Part shown: piece after piece, positions 44,619-53,460 of the stretch
Position numbering within the stretch: position 1 is the stretch's first letter
How the letters are laid out: each line of letters opens with the position of its first letter
Assembly: GCF_038007285.1 (NCBI RefSeq)
Contig: NZ_JBBOWX010000001.1
Span: 1,257,501 to 1,321,500 of the forward strand
Direction of reading: 5' to 3'
DNA: 64,000 nt
From: Sporosarcina sp. FSL K6-3457
Lineage (GTDB): Bacteria > Bacillota > Bacilli > Bacillales_A > Planococcaceae
The notes under the pieces: generated by a model
Databases searched by the model: none
The model's input: the letters and a program-made list of their open reading frames with translations, nothing else
What the model was told of the DNA's origin: nothing
Made by a program: the position numbers and the translations under genes

Positions 44619-44636
44619 AATGGTTACGTATTCATT
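44619..44636. promoter_or_regulatory. LacI-type operator O2
   Basis: AATGGTTACGTATTCATT. Its reverse complement contains TGAATACGTAACCA, 12 of 14 identical to O1. Centres of O1 and O2 are 64 bp apart, about six helical turns. The two sites are also inverted to each other and could form a long RNA stem (44553-44638). Confidence 0.65.
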
Positions 44637-44723
44637 TTGACTAGCGGAGATCTTGAAAGGGGGTGGGTGAGAGGTTAGGTACGTGAAGTGGGTTAAAACT
44701 TTAAAAAACAAGGAGGAAGTATT

Positions 44724-45572
44724 TTGTCAAACATTATTATGCCGAATAAAAAGCTGTATGTAATGGACAACGGAACTATGAAAATGGATAAAAATTGGAT
44801 GATTGCAATGCATAATCCAGCTACAATATCCAATCCGACTGCACCTGCCGAATTTGTTGAGTTTCCGATATACACAGTCCTAATTGATCACCCAGAAGGG
44901 AAAATCCTTTTTGATACTGCATGTAATCCTAATGCAATGGGACAAGATGGACGTTGGGGTCAGATGACACAGCAGATGTTCCCGATTACGATGGCTGAGG
45001 AGTGCTATCTCCATAATCGTTTGGATCAATTAGGCGTTAGACCTGAAGATATTAAATATGTAGTGGCTTCTCATTTGCATTTGGACCATGCAGGATGTTT
45101 GGAGCTATTTACGAATGCGAAAATTATAGTCCATGAGGACGAGCTGAATGGGACATTACAAACATACGCCCGTAATCAGAAAGAAGGTGCTTATGTCTGG
45201 GGAGATATTGATGCGTGGATTAAAAATAATCTCCAATGGCACACCATCAAACGTGGTGAAGATAATATTCAACTTGCAGAGGGAATCAATATTCTCAACT
45301 TTGGTAGCGGACATGCATGGGGGATGCTTGGCTTACAGATTGATATGCCAGAAACAGGCGGAATTATTCTAGCGTCAGATGCTATTTATACGGCGGAAAG
45401 TTTTGGACCGCCGATTAAGCCGCCGGGTATCATTTACGATTCGATTGGCTATTCTAGCGCAGTTGAAAAAATCCGTAGAATTGCAAAAGAAACAAATTCA
45501 GACGTGTGGTTTGGTCATGATGCTAACCAATTTAAGAGTTTCCGTAAATCGACCGAAGGATATTATGAGTGA
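44724..45572 (+). CDS. Metallo-beta-lactamase fold lactonase (BlcC/AttM-like)
   Basis: 282 residues from TTG 44724 with AAGGAGG upstream. It carries the dinuclear zinc motif SHLHLDHAG (His117, His119, Asp121, His122), a later His in GSGHAWGM, the bridging Asp with the lactonase-type Tyr in ASDAIYTAE, and His in WFGHDANQ. The DAxY element separates AHL or gamma-lactone hydrolases from other members. With the following two genes it would open gamma-butyrolactone (or an acyl-homoserine lactone) to a hydroxy acid. First gene of a three-gene operon. Confidence 0.85.
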   Translation: MSNIIMPNKKLYVMDNGTMKMDKNWMIAMHNPATISNPTAPAEFVEFPIYTVLIDHPEGKILFDTACNPNAMGQDGRWGQMTQQMFPITMAEECYLHNRLDQLGVRPEDIKYVVASHLHLDHAGCLELFTNAKIIVHEDELNGTLQTYARNQKEGAYVWGDIDAWIKNNLQWHTIKRGEDNIQLAEGINILNFGSGHAWGMLGLQIDMPETGGIILASDAIYTAESFGPPIKPPGIIYDSIGYSSAVEKIRRIAKETNSDVWFGHDANQFKSFRKSTEGYYE

Positions 45573-45588
45573 TGAAAGGAGAAGGACG

Positions 45589-46770
45589 ATGAGTTTTTCA
45601 CAGCTTGTCTTTGCTCCACTCAGCTATACAGGCTGGGGAGCGTTAGAGCAATTACTGCCAGAGATAGAGAAGTATTCAGCTAAAAAAATTCTTGTCGTGA
45701 CAGATCCTTCATTGGAGAAAATTGGTATCGCAAAACAAGTGACAGATCCTCTGATGGATAGGGGATATGACGTTATTGTATATACGGGTGTTGTGCCAGA
45801 ACCCCCACTTGCAGTTGGGGAGGAACTTGTTGAATTTACACGTAAAGGGAAATTTGAACTGGTTATTGGATTTGGTGGTGGCAGTGCAATGGACTTAGCG
45901 AAGTTAGCAGCCGTGCTTGCAGTTCATGATGGGCCAGTAGAGGATTATTTGAATTTGACAGGTACCCAAAAAATTGAGAAGAAGGGTCTGCCTAAAATTC
46001 TTATTCCAACGACTGCCGGGACTGGATCTGAGGTTACGAATATCTCGGTTCTTTCATTGGAAACAACAAAAGATGTAGTAGCTGATAATTATTTATTGGC
46101 GGATGTTGCGATTGTTGATCCGGCCTTGACGGTTTCAGTGCCGCCTAGAATTACGGCGGCGACTGGAGTAGATGCACTCACACATGCTGTGGAGGCTTAT
46201 ATTTCTGTAAATGCTAGCCCGACATCTGACGCGCTTGCCCTACATGCAATTCGAATGATTGCCCGATCATTACGTAAAGCAGTTGAAGACGGAACTGATA
46301 GACAAGCTAGAACAGACATGAGTCAAGGAAGCTATCTTGCTGGATTAGCCTTCTTTAATGCGGGAGTTGCAGGTGTCCATGCGTTAGCCTATCCGATAGG
46401 TGGACAATTCCATATTCCTCATGGGGAATCCAATGCAGTGCTGTTGCCATATGTCATGAGTTATATTCGGAAAAGCTGTACGAAACGAATGGCTGACATA
46501 TTGGAAGCACTAGGAGGGAATAAAGGTCTGTTATCGGAAGAAGAGGCATCGTATAAATGTGTGGATGAGCTGATAAGAATGGTCAAAGATGTTGGAATTC
46601 CAACGACATTAGGTGGTTTCAATATTCCTGAATCTGCTCTTGAGCAGTTGACTTCAGACGGTGTGAAGCAAAAGCGTATACTAGGAAGAAGTCCTTTGCC
46701 GTTACATGAGGGCGATATAAGGAAAATCTATCAATCTGCATTTGATGGTGTTGTCACCGAGCCGGATTGA
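45589..46770 (+). CDS. Iron-containing alcohol dehydrogenase, probable 4-hydroxybutyrate dehydrogenase
   Basis: 393 residues from ATG 45589 (AAAGGAGAAGG upstream). The open frame extends to 45379 through the lactonase gene, but that part is out of frame with it. Type III ADH motifs are GFGGGSAMDLAK, PTTAGTGSEVTNISVLS, GVDALTHAVEAYIS, and HALAYPIGGQFHIPHGESNAVLLP, the last two carrying the metal-binding His residues. The context (lactonase before, succinate-semialdehyde dehydrogenase after, 16- and 18-bp gaps) fits oxidation of 4-hydroxybutyrate to succinate semialdehyde. Confidence 0.88.
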   Translation: MSFSQLVFAPLSYTGWGALEQLLPEIEKYSAKKILVVTDPSLEKIGIAKQVTDPLMDRGYDVIVYTGVVPEPPLAVGEELVEFTRKGKFELVIGFGGGSAMDLAKLAAVLAVHDGPVEDYLNLTGTQKIEKKGLPKILIPTTAGTGSEVTNISVLSLETTKDVVADNYLLADVAIVDPALTVSVPPRITAATGVDALTHAVEAYISVNASPTSDALALHAIRMIARSLRKAVEDGTDRQARTDMSQGSYLAGLAFFNAGVAGVHALAYPIGGQFHIPHGESNAVLLPYVMSYIRKSCTKRMADILEALGGNKGLLSEEEASYKCVDELIRMVKDVGIPTTLGGFNIPESALEQLTSDGVKQKRILGRSPLPLHEGDIRKIYQSAFDGVVTEPD

Positions 46771-46788
46771 GATGAGGAGAGATTTGAT

Positions 46789-48219
46789 TTGAAAACCTAT
46801 CACATGATCATCAACGGTGAAGAAATTGGCCATGAACTACCAGTCATCGAAGTAAGTAACCCGGCGACAGGACAAGTATTTGCGACTGTTCCGAGAGGGA
46901 GTAGCCAAGAAGCGATTTTAGCTGTAGATGCTGCTTACGGAGCATTTGGAGAGTGGTCAAGTTTGTCGGCTTATGAGCGCAGTGAATTGATTCGCAACTG
47001 GTATGAATTGATTAAGCAGCAGACGGAAGACTTGGCGACGACGATGACGCAAGAACAAGGGAAGCCGCTTTCTGAGGCGCGTGGGGAAATCAATTATGCC
47101 AATGGGTTTATGGCTTGGTATGCAGAGGAAGGCAAGCGGATTTACGGAGAAATCATACCCGCTACAAAGCAGAACAAGCGTCTTTTTGTTCATAAACAGC
47201 CTGTGGGGGTAGCGGCAGTCATTACGCCGTGGAATTTCCCGGCGGCGATGATTACGCGGAAAGTGGGGCCGGCATTGGCAGCGGGTTGTACGGTTGTCAT
47301 TAAGCCGGCGGGGCAAACGCCACTTACGGCTATCAAATTAGTTCAACTGGCGAAACAGGCCGGTATTCCAGATGGGGTCGTTAATATTGTGACGGGGGAT
47401 TCCAAAGCAATCGGAGAAGCTTGGCTACAGGATACGCGTGTCCGCAAACTAACGTTTACGGGATCGACAGAAGTGGGCAAGACTTTAATGCAAGGTGCGG
47501 CGGAAACGATGAAAAAAGTATCGCTGGAACTAGGTGGACATGCGCCGGCGATTATTATGGAAGATTGTGATATGGACAAGGCAGTAGAGGGGGTGTTGGC
47601 GGCGAAATTCCGTAATGCAGGGCAAACCTGTGTCTGTATTAATCGTGTTTATGTGCATGAATCGATTGCAGGGCGATTTACTGAAAAACTTGTTGAGGCG
47701 GCGAAGCAGCTGAAGGTTGGTAATGGATTGGATGCAGGTGTGGATATTGGTCCACTTATTGATACTTCTGCGGTTGAAAAAGTACGACAGCATGTGGATG
47801 ATGCACAAGGAAAAGGGGCAGCCGTTGCACTAGGTGGCACTGGGAAAGGTGGCCTATTCTTTGAACCAACGATTTTGACAAACGTCACAGATGATATGGT
47901 TTGTATGCAGGAGGAAACATTCGGTCCCGTATTGCCCATTAGCACGTTTGTGACGGAAGAGGAAGCGATCAGTCGGGCTAACGATTCGATTTATGGGCTG
48001 GCAGCTTATGTCTTTACCGAAAATATTACGCGAGGCATCCGAATAACTGAGAAACTGGAATACGGTATTATTGGTTTGAATGACGGACTGCCCTCGACAC
48101 CACAAGCTCCGTTTGGCGGCTTTAAACAAAGTGGCCTAGGTCGTGAAGGTGGCCATCATGGCATCGACGAATATGTAGAAGTAAAGTATGTTTCACTTGG
48201 TCTATCTGAATTCAGATAA
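46789..48219 (+). CDS. gabD: NAD(P)-dependent succinate-semialdehyde dehydrogenase
   Basis: 476 residues from TTG 46789 (GAGGAGAG upstream). Aldehyde dehydrogenase motifs are TPWNFPAAMITRKVGPALAAG, FTGSTEVGKTL, the general base Glu in SLELGGHAP, and the nucleophile Cys281 in NAGQTCVCINR. The CVC form and the C-terminal PFGGFKQSGLGREGGHHGIDEY are typical of GabD-type enzymes. It delivers succinate to the TCA cycle. It completes the lactone-to-succinate route. No GABA aminotransferase gene is nearby, so the substrate should come from 4-hydroxybutyrate. Confidence 0.9.
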   Translation: MKTYHMIINGEEIGHELPVIEVSNPATGQVFATVPRGSSQEAILAVDAAYGAFGEWSSLSAYERSELIRNWYELIKQQTEDLATTMTQEQGKPLSEARGEINYANGFMAWYAEEGKRIYGEIIPATKQNKRLFVHKQPVGVAAVITPWNFPAAMITRKVGPALAAGCTVVIKPAGQTPLTAIKLVQLAKQAGIPDGVVNIVTGDSKAIGEAWLQDTRVRKLTFTGSTEVGKTLMQGAAETMKKVSLELGGHAPAIIMEDCDMDKAVEGVLAAKFRNAGQTCVCINRVYVHESIAGRFTEKLVEAAKQLKVGNGLDAGVDIGPLIDTSAVEKVRQHVDDAQGKGAAVALGGTGKGGLFFEPTILTNVTDDMVCMQEETFGPVLPISTFVTEEEAISRANDSIYGLAAYVFTENITRGIRITEKLEYGIIGLNDGLPSTPQAPFGGFKQSGLGREGGHHGIDEYVEVKYVSLGLSEFR

Positions 48220-48260
48220 AGCCTCCGGACACAATTACGCCAAGGCGTAATTGATAATTA
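48217..48260. repeat. Dispersed palindromic repeat, copy 4 (short, reverse orientation)
   Basis: TAAAGCCTCCGGACA then CAATTACGCC, two bases, GGCGTAATTG (48232-48253) and ATAATT. The palindrome arms are identical to copy 1 at 31453-31474. It starts in the gabD-like stop codon. Confidence 0.7.
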
Positions 48261-48300
48261 ACAAGAAAACCGATCCAGTTCGATGGATCGGTTTTCTTGT
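48261..48300 (+). terminator. Terminator of lactone operon
   Basis: A perfect 16-bp stem ACAAGAAAACCGATCC / GGATCGGTTTTCTTGT with an 8-base loop. Confidence 0.88.
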
Positions 48301-48449
48301 GTGGCTGAATATTGTTTGGGAACAGGGGAAAAGTTAGCTATAGGTATTGATTGTAAATGGTATATGGGACGCATTGAATTTCAGATGAGGGTATAGATTG
48401 TTCTTTTTAAGTCAATTTTAGAAACAAAGTTAGTAATGGGGTGAAGAAT

Positions 48450-50006
48450 GTGTTTCGCAAAAGATTTAATTCGACTTTCATAAAAGAACAGTCTGGAGTA
48501 GCAGGTGAAAAGAATAAAGCAAGTGAAGAAAACGGGGAAAGCGCAGTTCCCATTTCAAAGAATGATTTCATTCAGATGGTGAGTAATGCTGTTCATCACT
48601 CATCTGATTTAAATATTAAATCAATACCACCGAATCTAACGCTCATTTATATAGACACATTAGTGGATGGTGAAGTACTAAAAAAACATATTATCCAGGA
48701 TTTATTTACAGGAAAGGATGTCTCACCAGAAAGTATCCTATCAATCCTAACAATCGCTCAGGTCAAATTATCGTCTAACTTAGATGATACTATTGCTGCC
48801 ATGATGGATGGAAGCGTACTTATTCATGTTGAGGGGTACTCGCAAGTTGTATTAGCAAATATCCCTACCAATGAATCGCGGGCTTTATCGGCACCAGAAA
48901 ATGAATCTCAGGTAATCGGTGCGCAAGTCGCATTCAATGAAAGCCTGTCAACGAGTGTATCCTTGATTCGTAGGTATATAAAAAATCGAAACCTCTGCAA
49001 TGAAAAAATAGAACTTGGCAAACAATCGAAAACAACAGTTGCAATGTTATACATTAAAGGCGTTGCTTCCGAAGAAATGGTGAACACGCTACGACAAAGG
49101 ATTACCAATCTTAATGTTGATTCTGTATTAGATAGTGCGATTCTGGAGCATTTGATAAATGACAACACTTTATCGATTTTTCCACAGATGTTACTAACGG
49201 AAAGACCGGACAAGTTTTGTGCTGAACTACTGAACGGTAAATTGGGAGTCATCGTAGATGGAAGTTCTTTTGCGCTCGTTTGCCCGCACTCATTTATTGA
49301 GTTCTTCCAAAGTCAGGAAGATTTAAATCTTCGCTGGCAGATTGCTTCATTTGTCCGGTTATTAAGATTCAGTGCAGTCGTCCTATCTGTATTTTTAACC
49401 CCATTATATGTAGCGGCTTTAACATTTCATTATGAAGTCATTCCGGAAACACTCGTAGTTCCCCTGAGTGAATCTAGAGCCTTGGTTCCTTTCCCACCTT
49501 TATTAGAGGCGCTGCTTATAGAGCTTATTATTGAGTTGCTTAGAGAAGCTGGAGTCAGATTGCCGACAAAGGTAGGTCAAACCATTGGTATTGTTGGCGG
49601 TATCGTCATTGGAACGGCAGCGGTGCAAGCAGGGATTACGAGCAATATTTTAATTATTATTGTTGCTTTAGGGGCGTTGTCGTCCTTCACAACCCCAAGT
49701 TATATGATGGGTAATGTCATTAGAATCATTCGGTTCCCGTTAATACTATTAGCAGGATTTTGGGGATTTTATGGCATTATGCTGGGTTTTTGTTTTATTC
49801 TGATCCACCTTTTGCGTCAAACAAGTTTGGGATCCCCCTATACAGCGCCTTTTTATCCTCCTCGACTAATTGATTGGCGGGATAGTCTTGTCAGATTGCC
49901 TTTGCCATTTACATTTAAGAGACCTTCAAATACAAGGCCGGAAGACCAGGATAAATATGAACCCGAACCTATAAATCCTGAAAAAAATGAACAGAAGGTG
50001 AAATGA
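48450..50006 (+). CDS. Spore germination receptor subunit A (GerA family), operon 2
   Basis: 518 residues from GTG 48450, six bases after GGGGTG. GTG 48441 lies within that site. The soluble N-terminal domain (about 1-300) includes FNESLSTSVSLIRRYIKNRNL. The membrane part has SESRALVPFPPLLEALLIELIIELL and PTKVGQTIGIVGGIVIGTAAV, as in operon 1 but in otherwise diverged sequence. The C-terminal tail is long, acidic and proline-rich (PEDQDKYEPEPINPEK). Confidence 0.93.
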   Translation: MFRKRFNSTFIKEQSGVAGEKNKASEENGESAVPISKNDFIQMVSNAVHHSSDLNIKSIPPNLTLIYIDTLVDGEVLKKHIIQDLFTGKDVSPESILSILTIAQVKLSSNLDDTIAAMMDGSVLIHVEGYSQVVLANIPTNESRALSAPENESQVIGAQVAFNESLSTSVSLIRRYIKNRNLCNEKIELGKQSKTTVAMLYIKGVASEEMVNTLRQRITNLNVDSVLDSAILEHLINDNTLSIFPQMLLTERPDKFCAELLNGKLGVIVDGSSFALVCPHSFIEFFQSQEDLNLRWQIASFVRLLRFSAVVLSVFLTPLYVAALTFHYEVIPETLVVPLSESRALVPFPPLLEALLIELIIELLREAGVRLPTKVGQTIGIVGGIVIGTAAVQAGITSNILIIIVALGALSSFTTPSYMMGNVIRIIRFPLILLAGFWGFYGIMLGFCFILIHLLRQTSLGSPYTAPFYPPRLIDWRDSLVRLPLPFTFKRPSNTRPEDQDKYEPEPINPEKNEQKVK

Positions 50007-51119
50007 GTGAAAAGCTCTATACAACTTAGTCCAACTGATACGATTAACGCTTTTTTACTTTTTTTTATCGTTCAATCAGTTCAGATTGGGGTTGGGCTAC
50101 ACGGTTTTCAGCGGATTATATACGGGGATGCCAAACAAGATGCATGGATTTCTGTACTTCTTGCAGGTCTCGCTACTCATATCATCGCTTTTTTCATGAT
50201 TAAAACATTACAAATATATGGTTCAAATGATCTATATGGTATTCATCAAGATGTATTCGGTAAATGGATGGGGAATTTCTTCAATATACTTTATATTATG
50301 TATTGTTCAGGTGCATTTTTTACAGTGTTGAGAAACTATATTGAAGTTGTTCAGACATGGGTTTTTCCAGACTTAGGTACCTGGTTTCTTGCTGGCACAT
50401 TGCTGTTAATTGTGATTTATACGTTTACGGGAGGGCTGCGGGTAATTGTAGGTATTTCCTTTTTTAGTATTGTACTTGTTATATGGCTTTTCCCTCTATT
50501 GGCTGCTCCACTCAAGTTTATGGAACCTCGGAATCTTCTTCCTGTTTTCGAGGCTAATATGAGCGAAATATTGAAAGGGATAAAGTCCATGACGTTTACG
50601 ATTATAGGATTTGAGATAATATATGTGATTTATCCTTTTGTAAAGGATAAGGAGAATGCAAAAAAACATATTCATCTTGGTTTGTTCGTGACGACGTTGA
50701 TTTATCTTGCTGCTATGCTGGTGTCGCTAACGTATTTCAGCGGGGAACAATTAACTAAAACGATATGGGCAACTTTGTCTTTATTCAGTATTGTTAAGCT
50801 ACCGTTCATAGAACGTGTTGAGTATATAGTCGTTTGTTTTTGGATGTTACTCATTTTACCGAATCTTTGTCTATTTGTATGGTCTGCTTTTCGTGGAATC
50901 AGACGCATGGTAAGGATAAGTGCAAATAAATTCGTCTGGATATTCTCGTTAATCGTCTTCATTATTAGCTTAACCTTTAAAACTCGAACACAAATAAATA
51001 CGTTTAATGATTACTTTAACCAGGTGGCATTTTATATTGTTTTTGTTTACCCCATCATGTTATACGTAATAGCTGCGATAAAAAATAAATTCAAATCACA
51101 TAAGGAGCAAAGTGAATGA
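50007..51119 (+). CDS. Spore germination receptor subunit B (GerB family), operon 2
   Basis: 370 residues from GTG 50007, directly after the gerA-like stop (TGAGTG), with AGAAGGTGA upstream. About ten helices. ThrDTINAFLLFFIVQSVQIGVGLHGFQ at the N-terminus and SMTFTIIGFEIIYVIYPFV in the middle are family-typical. The overlap ATGA with the gerC-like gene shows translational coupling. Confidence 0.92.
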   Translation: MKSSIQLSPTDTINAFLLFFIVQSVQIGVGLHGFQRIIYGDAKQDAWISVLLAGLATHIIAFFMIKTLQIYGSNDLYGIHQDVFGKWMGNFFNILYIMYCSGAFFTVLRNYIEVVQTWVFPDLGTWFLAGTLLLIVIYTFTGGLRVIVGISFFSIVLVIWLFPLLAAPLKFMEPRNLLPVFEANMSEILKGIKSMTFTIIGFEIIYVIYPFVKDKENAKKHIHLGLFVTTLIYLAAMLVSLTYFSGEQLTKTIWATLSLFSIVKLPFIERVEYIVVCFWMLLILPNLCLFVWSAFRGIRRMVRISANKFVWIFSLIVFIISLTFKTRTQINTFNDYFNQVAFYIVFVYPIMLYVIAAIKNKFKSHKEQSE

Positions 51120-52240
51120 AGAAAATTTATTTTTTTATAGTACTGCTAGTACTCTGCGTTAGCTTAGTCGGATGTATAGAAACAAAAATCCTTGAACGAG
51201 TGAGTTTAGTCACCTTGGTAGGCTATGATATAGGGAAAGAAGAAAGCGTGGAGACTACAGCAGTTGTTCGTCAAGTGGGTACAGAATTACAAAGTAAAGT
51301 TGCAATTATTACAACCGAAAATTCAACAAGTCAAGGGACACGGGCGAAGATCAATCTCAGGGCAGCCGAAAAATTAATGTCAGGACAATTGAGGGGGACT
51401 TTATTCGGTGAAGAGTTTGCCAAAGGCGGCATAGGTCATTATATTGATACCCTTATGAAAAATCATACAATAAGTGAGGGGATGCTTTTGGCAGTTGTAG
51501 AGGGCGAGACGAGGCCGTTACTTGAATATCAATACCCAGAGATTGATGAAATTGGCGAACATGTTTATAAGCTGTTAGATCAAAACATTAAAAGTGAGCA
51601 AGTGGTTTCATCTACACTTCATGAAATAGCGTATGATTATTATTCCATAGGTAGGGACATTGCCATGCCGATTATAAAAAGAGATGATGAGCTTGTAGCG
51701 ATTTCTGGTATAGCTTTATTTAGGAAAGACAAAATGATAGGAAAACTTGCTGTTGAGGATAGTTTTTTCGTGAAGCTAAGTCGGGATGATTATGAAAATG
51801 GGATAATTGAAATAAAAATTAAAGGGGATGATTTTCCTTCTTCGTTAGTAGAGGGCTCACCTGAAGAAATTATTTTGGTGTTAGATCCAATTAAAACGCA
51901 TAAAGATGTGAAGTTAGTGAACCAAACAACGCCCGAATTTGATCTACATTTTAAAGTACATGCAAGATTATTAGAAATAAAGCCGAGCATCGATACGACA
52001 AGCCAAGAAAACCTGGAAAAATTCGAAGATGCAATTGGTAAGAAGTTAGAGAATGAAATATTAAGGGTAGTTACTTATTGCCAAGAAATTGGTTCGGATG
52101 TTTTTGGATATGGTGAATTTTACAGAAGCTCTGTACGTCATTCTGAACTGACAGAAGAGAAATGGCAAGAGTTGTACAAAGAAATGAAAGTCAATGTCAA
52201 AGTCGACTTTACACTACTTAGAAGTGGGGTATTTGAATAA
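51116..52240 (+). CDS. Spore germination lipoprotein subunit C (GerC family), operon 2
   Basis: 374 residues, ATG 51116 overlapping the gerB-like stop. Signal peptide MKKIYFFIVLLVLCVSLVGC ends in lipobox LVGC. Family features include GTLFGEEFAKGGIGHYIDTLMKN and the ending VDFTLLRSGVFE. Together with the two upstream genes it forms a second full germinant receptor. The ligand is unknown. Confidence 0.92.
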   Translation: MKKIYFFIVLLVLCVSLVGCIETKILERVSLVTLVGYDIGKEESVETTAVVRQVGTELQSKVAIITTENSTSQGTRAKINLRAAEKLMSGQLRGTLFGEEFAKGGIGHYIDTLMKNHTISEGMLLAVVEGETRPLLEYQYPEIDEIGEHVYKLLDQNIKSEQVVSSTLHEIAYDYYSIGRDIAMPIIKRDDELVAISGIALFRKDKMIGKLAVEDSFFVKLSRDDYENGIIEIKIKGDDFPSSLVEGSPEEIILVLDPIKTHKDVKLVNQTTPEFDLHFKVHARLLEIKPSIDTTSQENLEKFEDAIGKKLENEILRVVTYCQEIGSDVFGYGEFYRSSVRHSELTEEKWQELYKEMKVNVKVDFTLLRSGVFE

Positions 52241-52310
52241 TTGATATGCGGGAAGGATACAATTAATGTAGGAATTACAAATCGGCTTTCCATTATTCAA
52301 ATAGTTTATG

Positions 52311-52342
52311 CAAAACCCCTCGATTTGAATGTTAATCGAGGG
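52311..52342 (-). terminator. Terminator of FNT transporter gene
   Basis: CCCTCGATT / AATCGAGGG stem with an 8-base loop, followed on the minus strand by GGTTTTG. It may also end germination operon 2. Confidence 0.65.
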
Positions 52343-52364
52343 ATGTTTGCATGTTTGTCGCCCT

Positions 52365-53147
52365 TTATGAAAGAATCCTAATTGGTCTGTTAGTATTGCC
52401 ATACCAATAAGCCGCCCCAATGAATAAGGCACCACCAATGATATTGCCGATTGTGACAGGTACTAAGTTTGATACTAATCCTGCCATCGAAACGGTTTCA
52501 GGGTGGGGAACCATGAGTGAAATAGATAACAAAGTCATATTGGCGATACTGTGTTCGAAACCTGATGTGATGAAGGTAAATAAGCACCAGAAAATCATAA
52601 TGAGTTTCGCGGTTTCATCTTTTAATTTGACAGAGCACCAGGCAGCTAGACAGACAAGAATATTACAAAGAATCCCACGGACAAACAACTCCATGAATGG
52701 CGTATTCATCTTATCGCTAGCTACTGTTGTGATGAAATTAGCTGTCGCACCAGAAGCCAATCCGGAATAGAAAAATAACGTAGCAACGACAATAGAGCCG
52801 GCAAAGTTGCCGATATAACTAAAGGTCCATACTTTAAAAGTGTCATATGTAGTTGTTTTTTTCATCAAGGTACCAATGGTCATAATCATATTATTACTCG
52901 TAAAAAGGTCGGCCCCAGCCATGAGGACAAGGCTAAGAGCAACGCCGAACGCCATGCCCATGACAAGCTTTGTACTAGCAAAACTAGATGGCTCGAGCAT
53001 CCCACCGATTGTATAAATTAGAACAACCCCTAATCCAACGAAAAATCCCGCCATCATTGTCACAGTGAAGTATCTAGCTTTACTCGAGTTCAATAAATTA
53101 ATTTTAGAAACGGCCATATCACTAAACGTAGCGATTGTTTCCTTCAT
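52365..53147 (-). CDS. Formate/nitrite transporter (FNT family)
   Basis: 260 residues, GGAGGGTAATGAG before ATG 53147. Six helices. The family-conserved LVLMAGADLFTSNNM and GNFAGSIVVATLF, followed later by GILCNILVCLAAW, identify an FNT channel (FocA/NirC-like) for small monovalent anions. A perfect Fnr box upstream and the Fnr-controlled nirK elsewhere in the window suggest nitrite as the main substrate here, though formate is not excluded. Confidence 0.92.
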   Translation of the reverse strand: MKETIATFSDMAVSKINLLNSSKARYFTVTMMAGFFVGLGVVLIYTIGGMLEPSSFASTKLVMGMAFGVALSLVLMAGADLFTSNNMIMTIGTLMKKTTTYDTFKVWTFSYIGNFAGSIVVATLFFYSGLASGATANFITTVASDKMNTPFMELFVRGILCNILVCLAAWCSVKLKDETAKLIMIFWCLFTFITSGFEHSIANMTLLSISLMVPHPETVSMAGLVSNLVPVTIGNIIGGALFIGAAYWYGNTNRPIRILS

Positions 53148-53234
53148 CTCATTACCCTCCAGCTTTTTATCTTTTAAGTTGTAATTAGGAATACTGTTGA
53201 ATCGGCTCCAGCTGCCTTTATTAGATCGCTTTAT

Positions 53235-53281
53235 GTTATAAGGTGTGAAGAAGTTATGAAAAGTTTGTGAAGATTTTCACA
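53235..53281 (-). promoter_or_regulatory. Fnr box and -10 of FNT transporter promoter
   Basis: TGTGAAGATTTTCACA (53266-53281) is TGTGA-N6-TCACA with symmetric arms. TATAAC (53235-53240, minus strand) is a candidate -10, placing the box near -41 to -46. This resembles the arrangement at nirK (27850-27894). Confidence 0.75.
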
Positions 53282-53328
53282 TGAACAGTAAAAAAAAATA
53301 GCCGCTCCTGTTGTATTCTCCAAAATTA

Positions 53329-53352
53329 TAGCGCAATTATTAAATTGCGCTA
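53329..53352 (-). terminator. Hairpin, probable terminator of YusW-like gene
   Basis: A perfect 10-bp stem TAGCGCAATT / AATTGCGCTA with loop ATTA, followed on the minus strand by TAATTTTGG. The 53148-53460 gap holds this hairpin and the FNT promoter, and nothing else was seen. Confidence 0.55.
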
Positions 53353-53460
53353 TCCCTAAATATTACAAATTAATGAACAGATTGCCGATATACAAAATAC
53401 AAGGCATTCATTTACTAAAGAATCATCCTACTTTGCTGTTTCCCATTATGCATTCTATTT

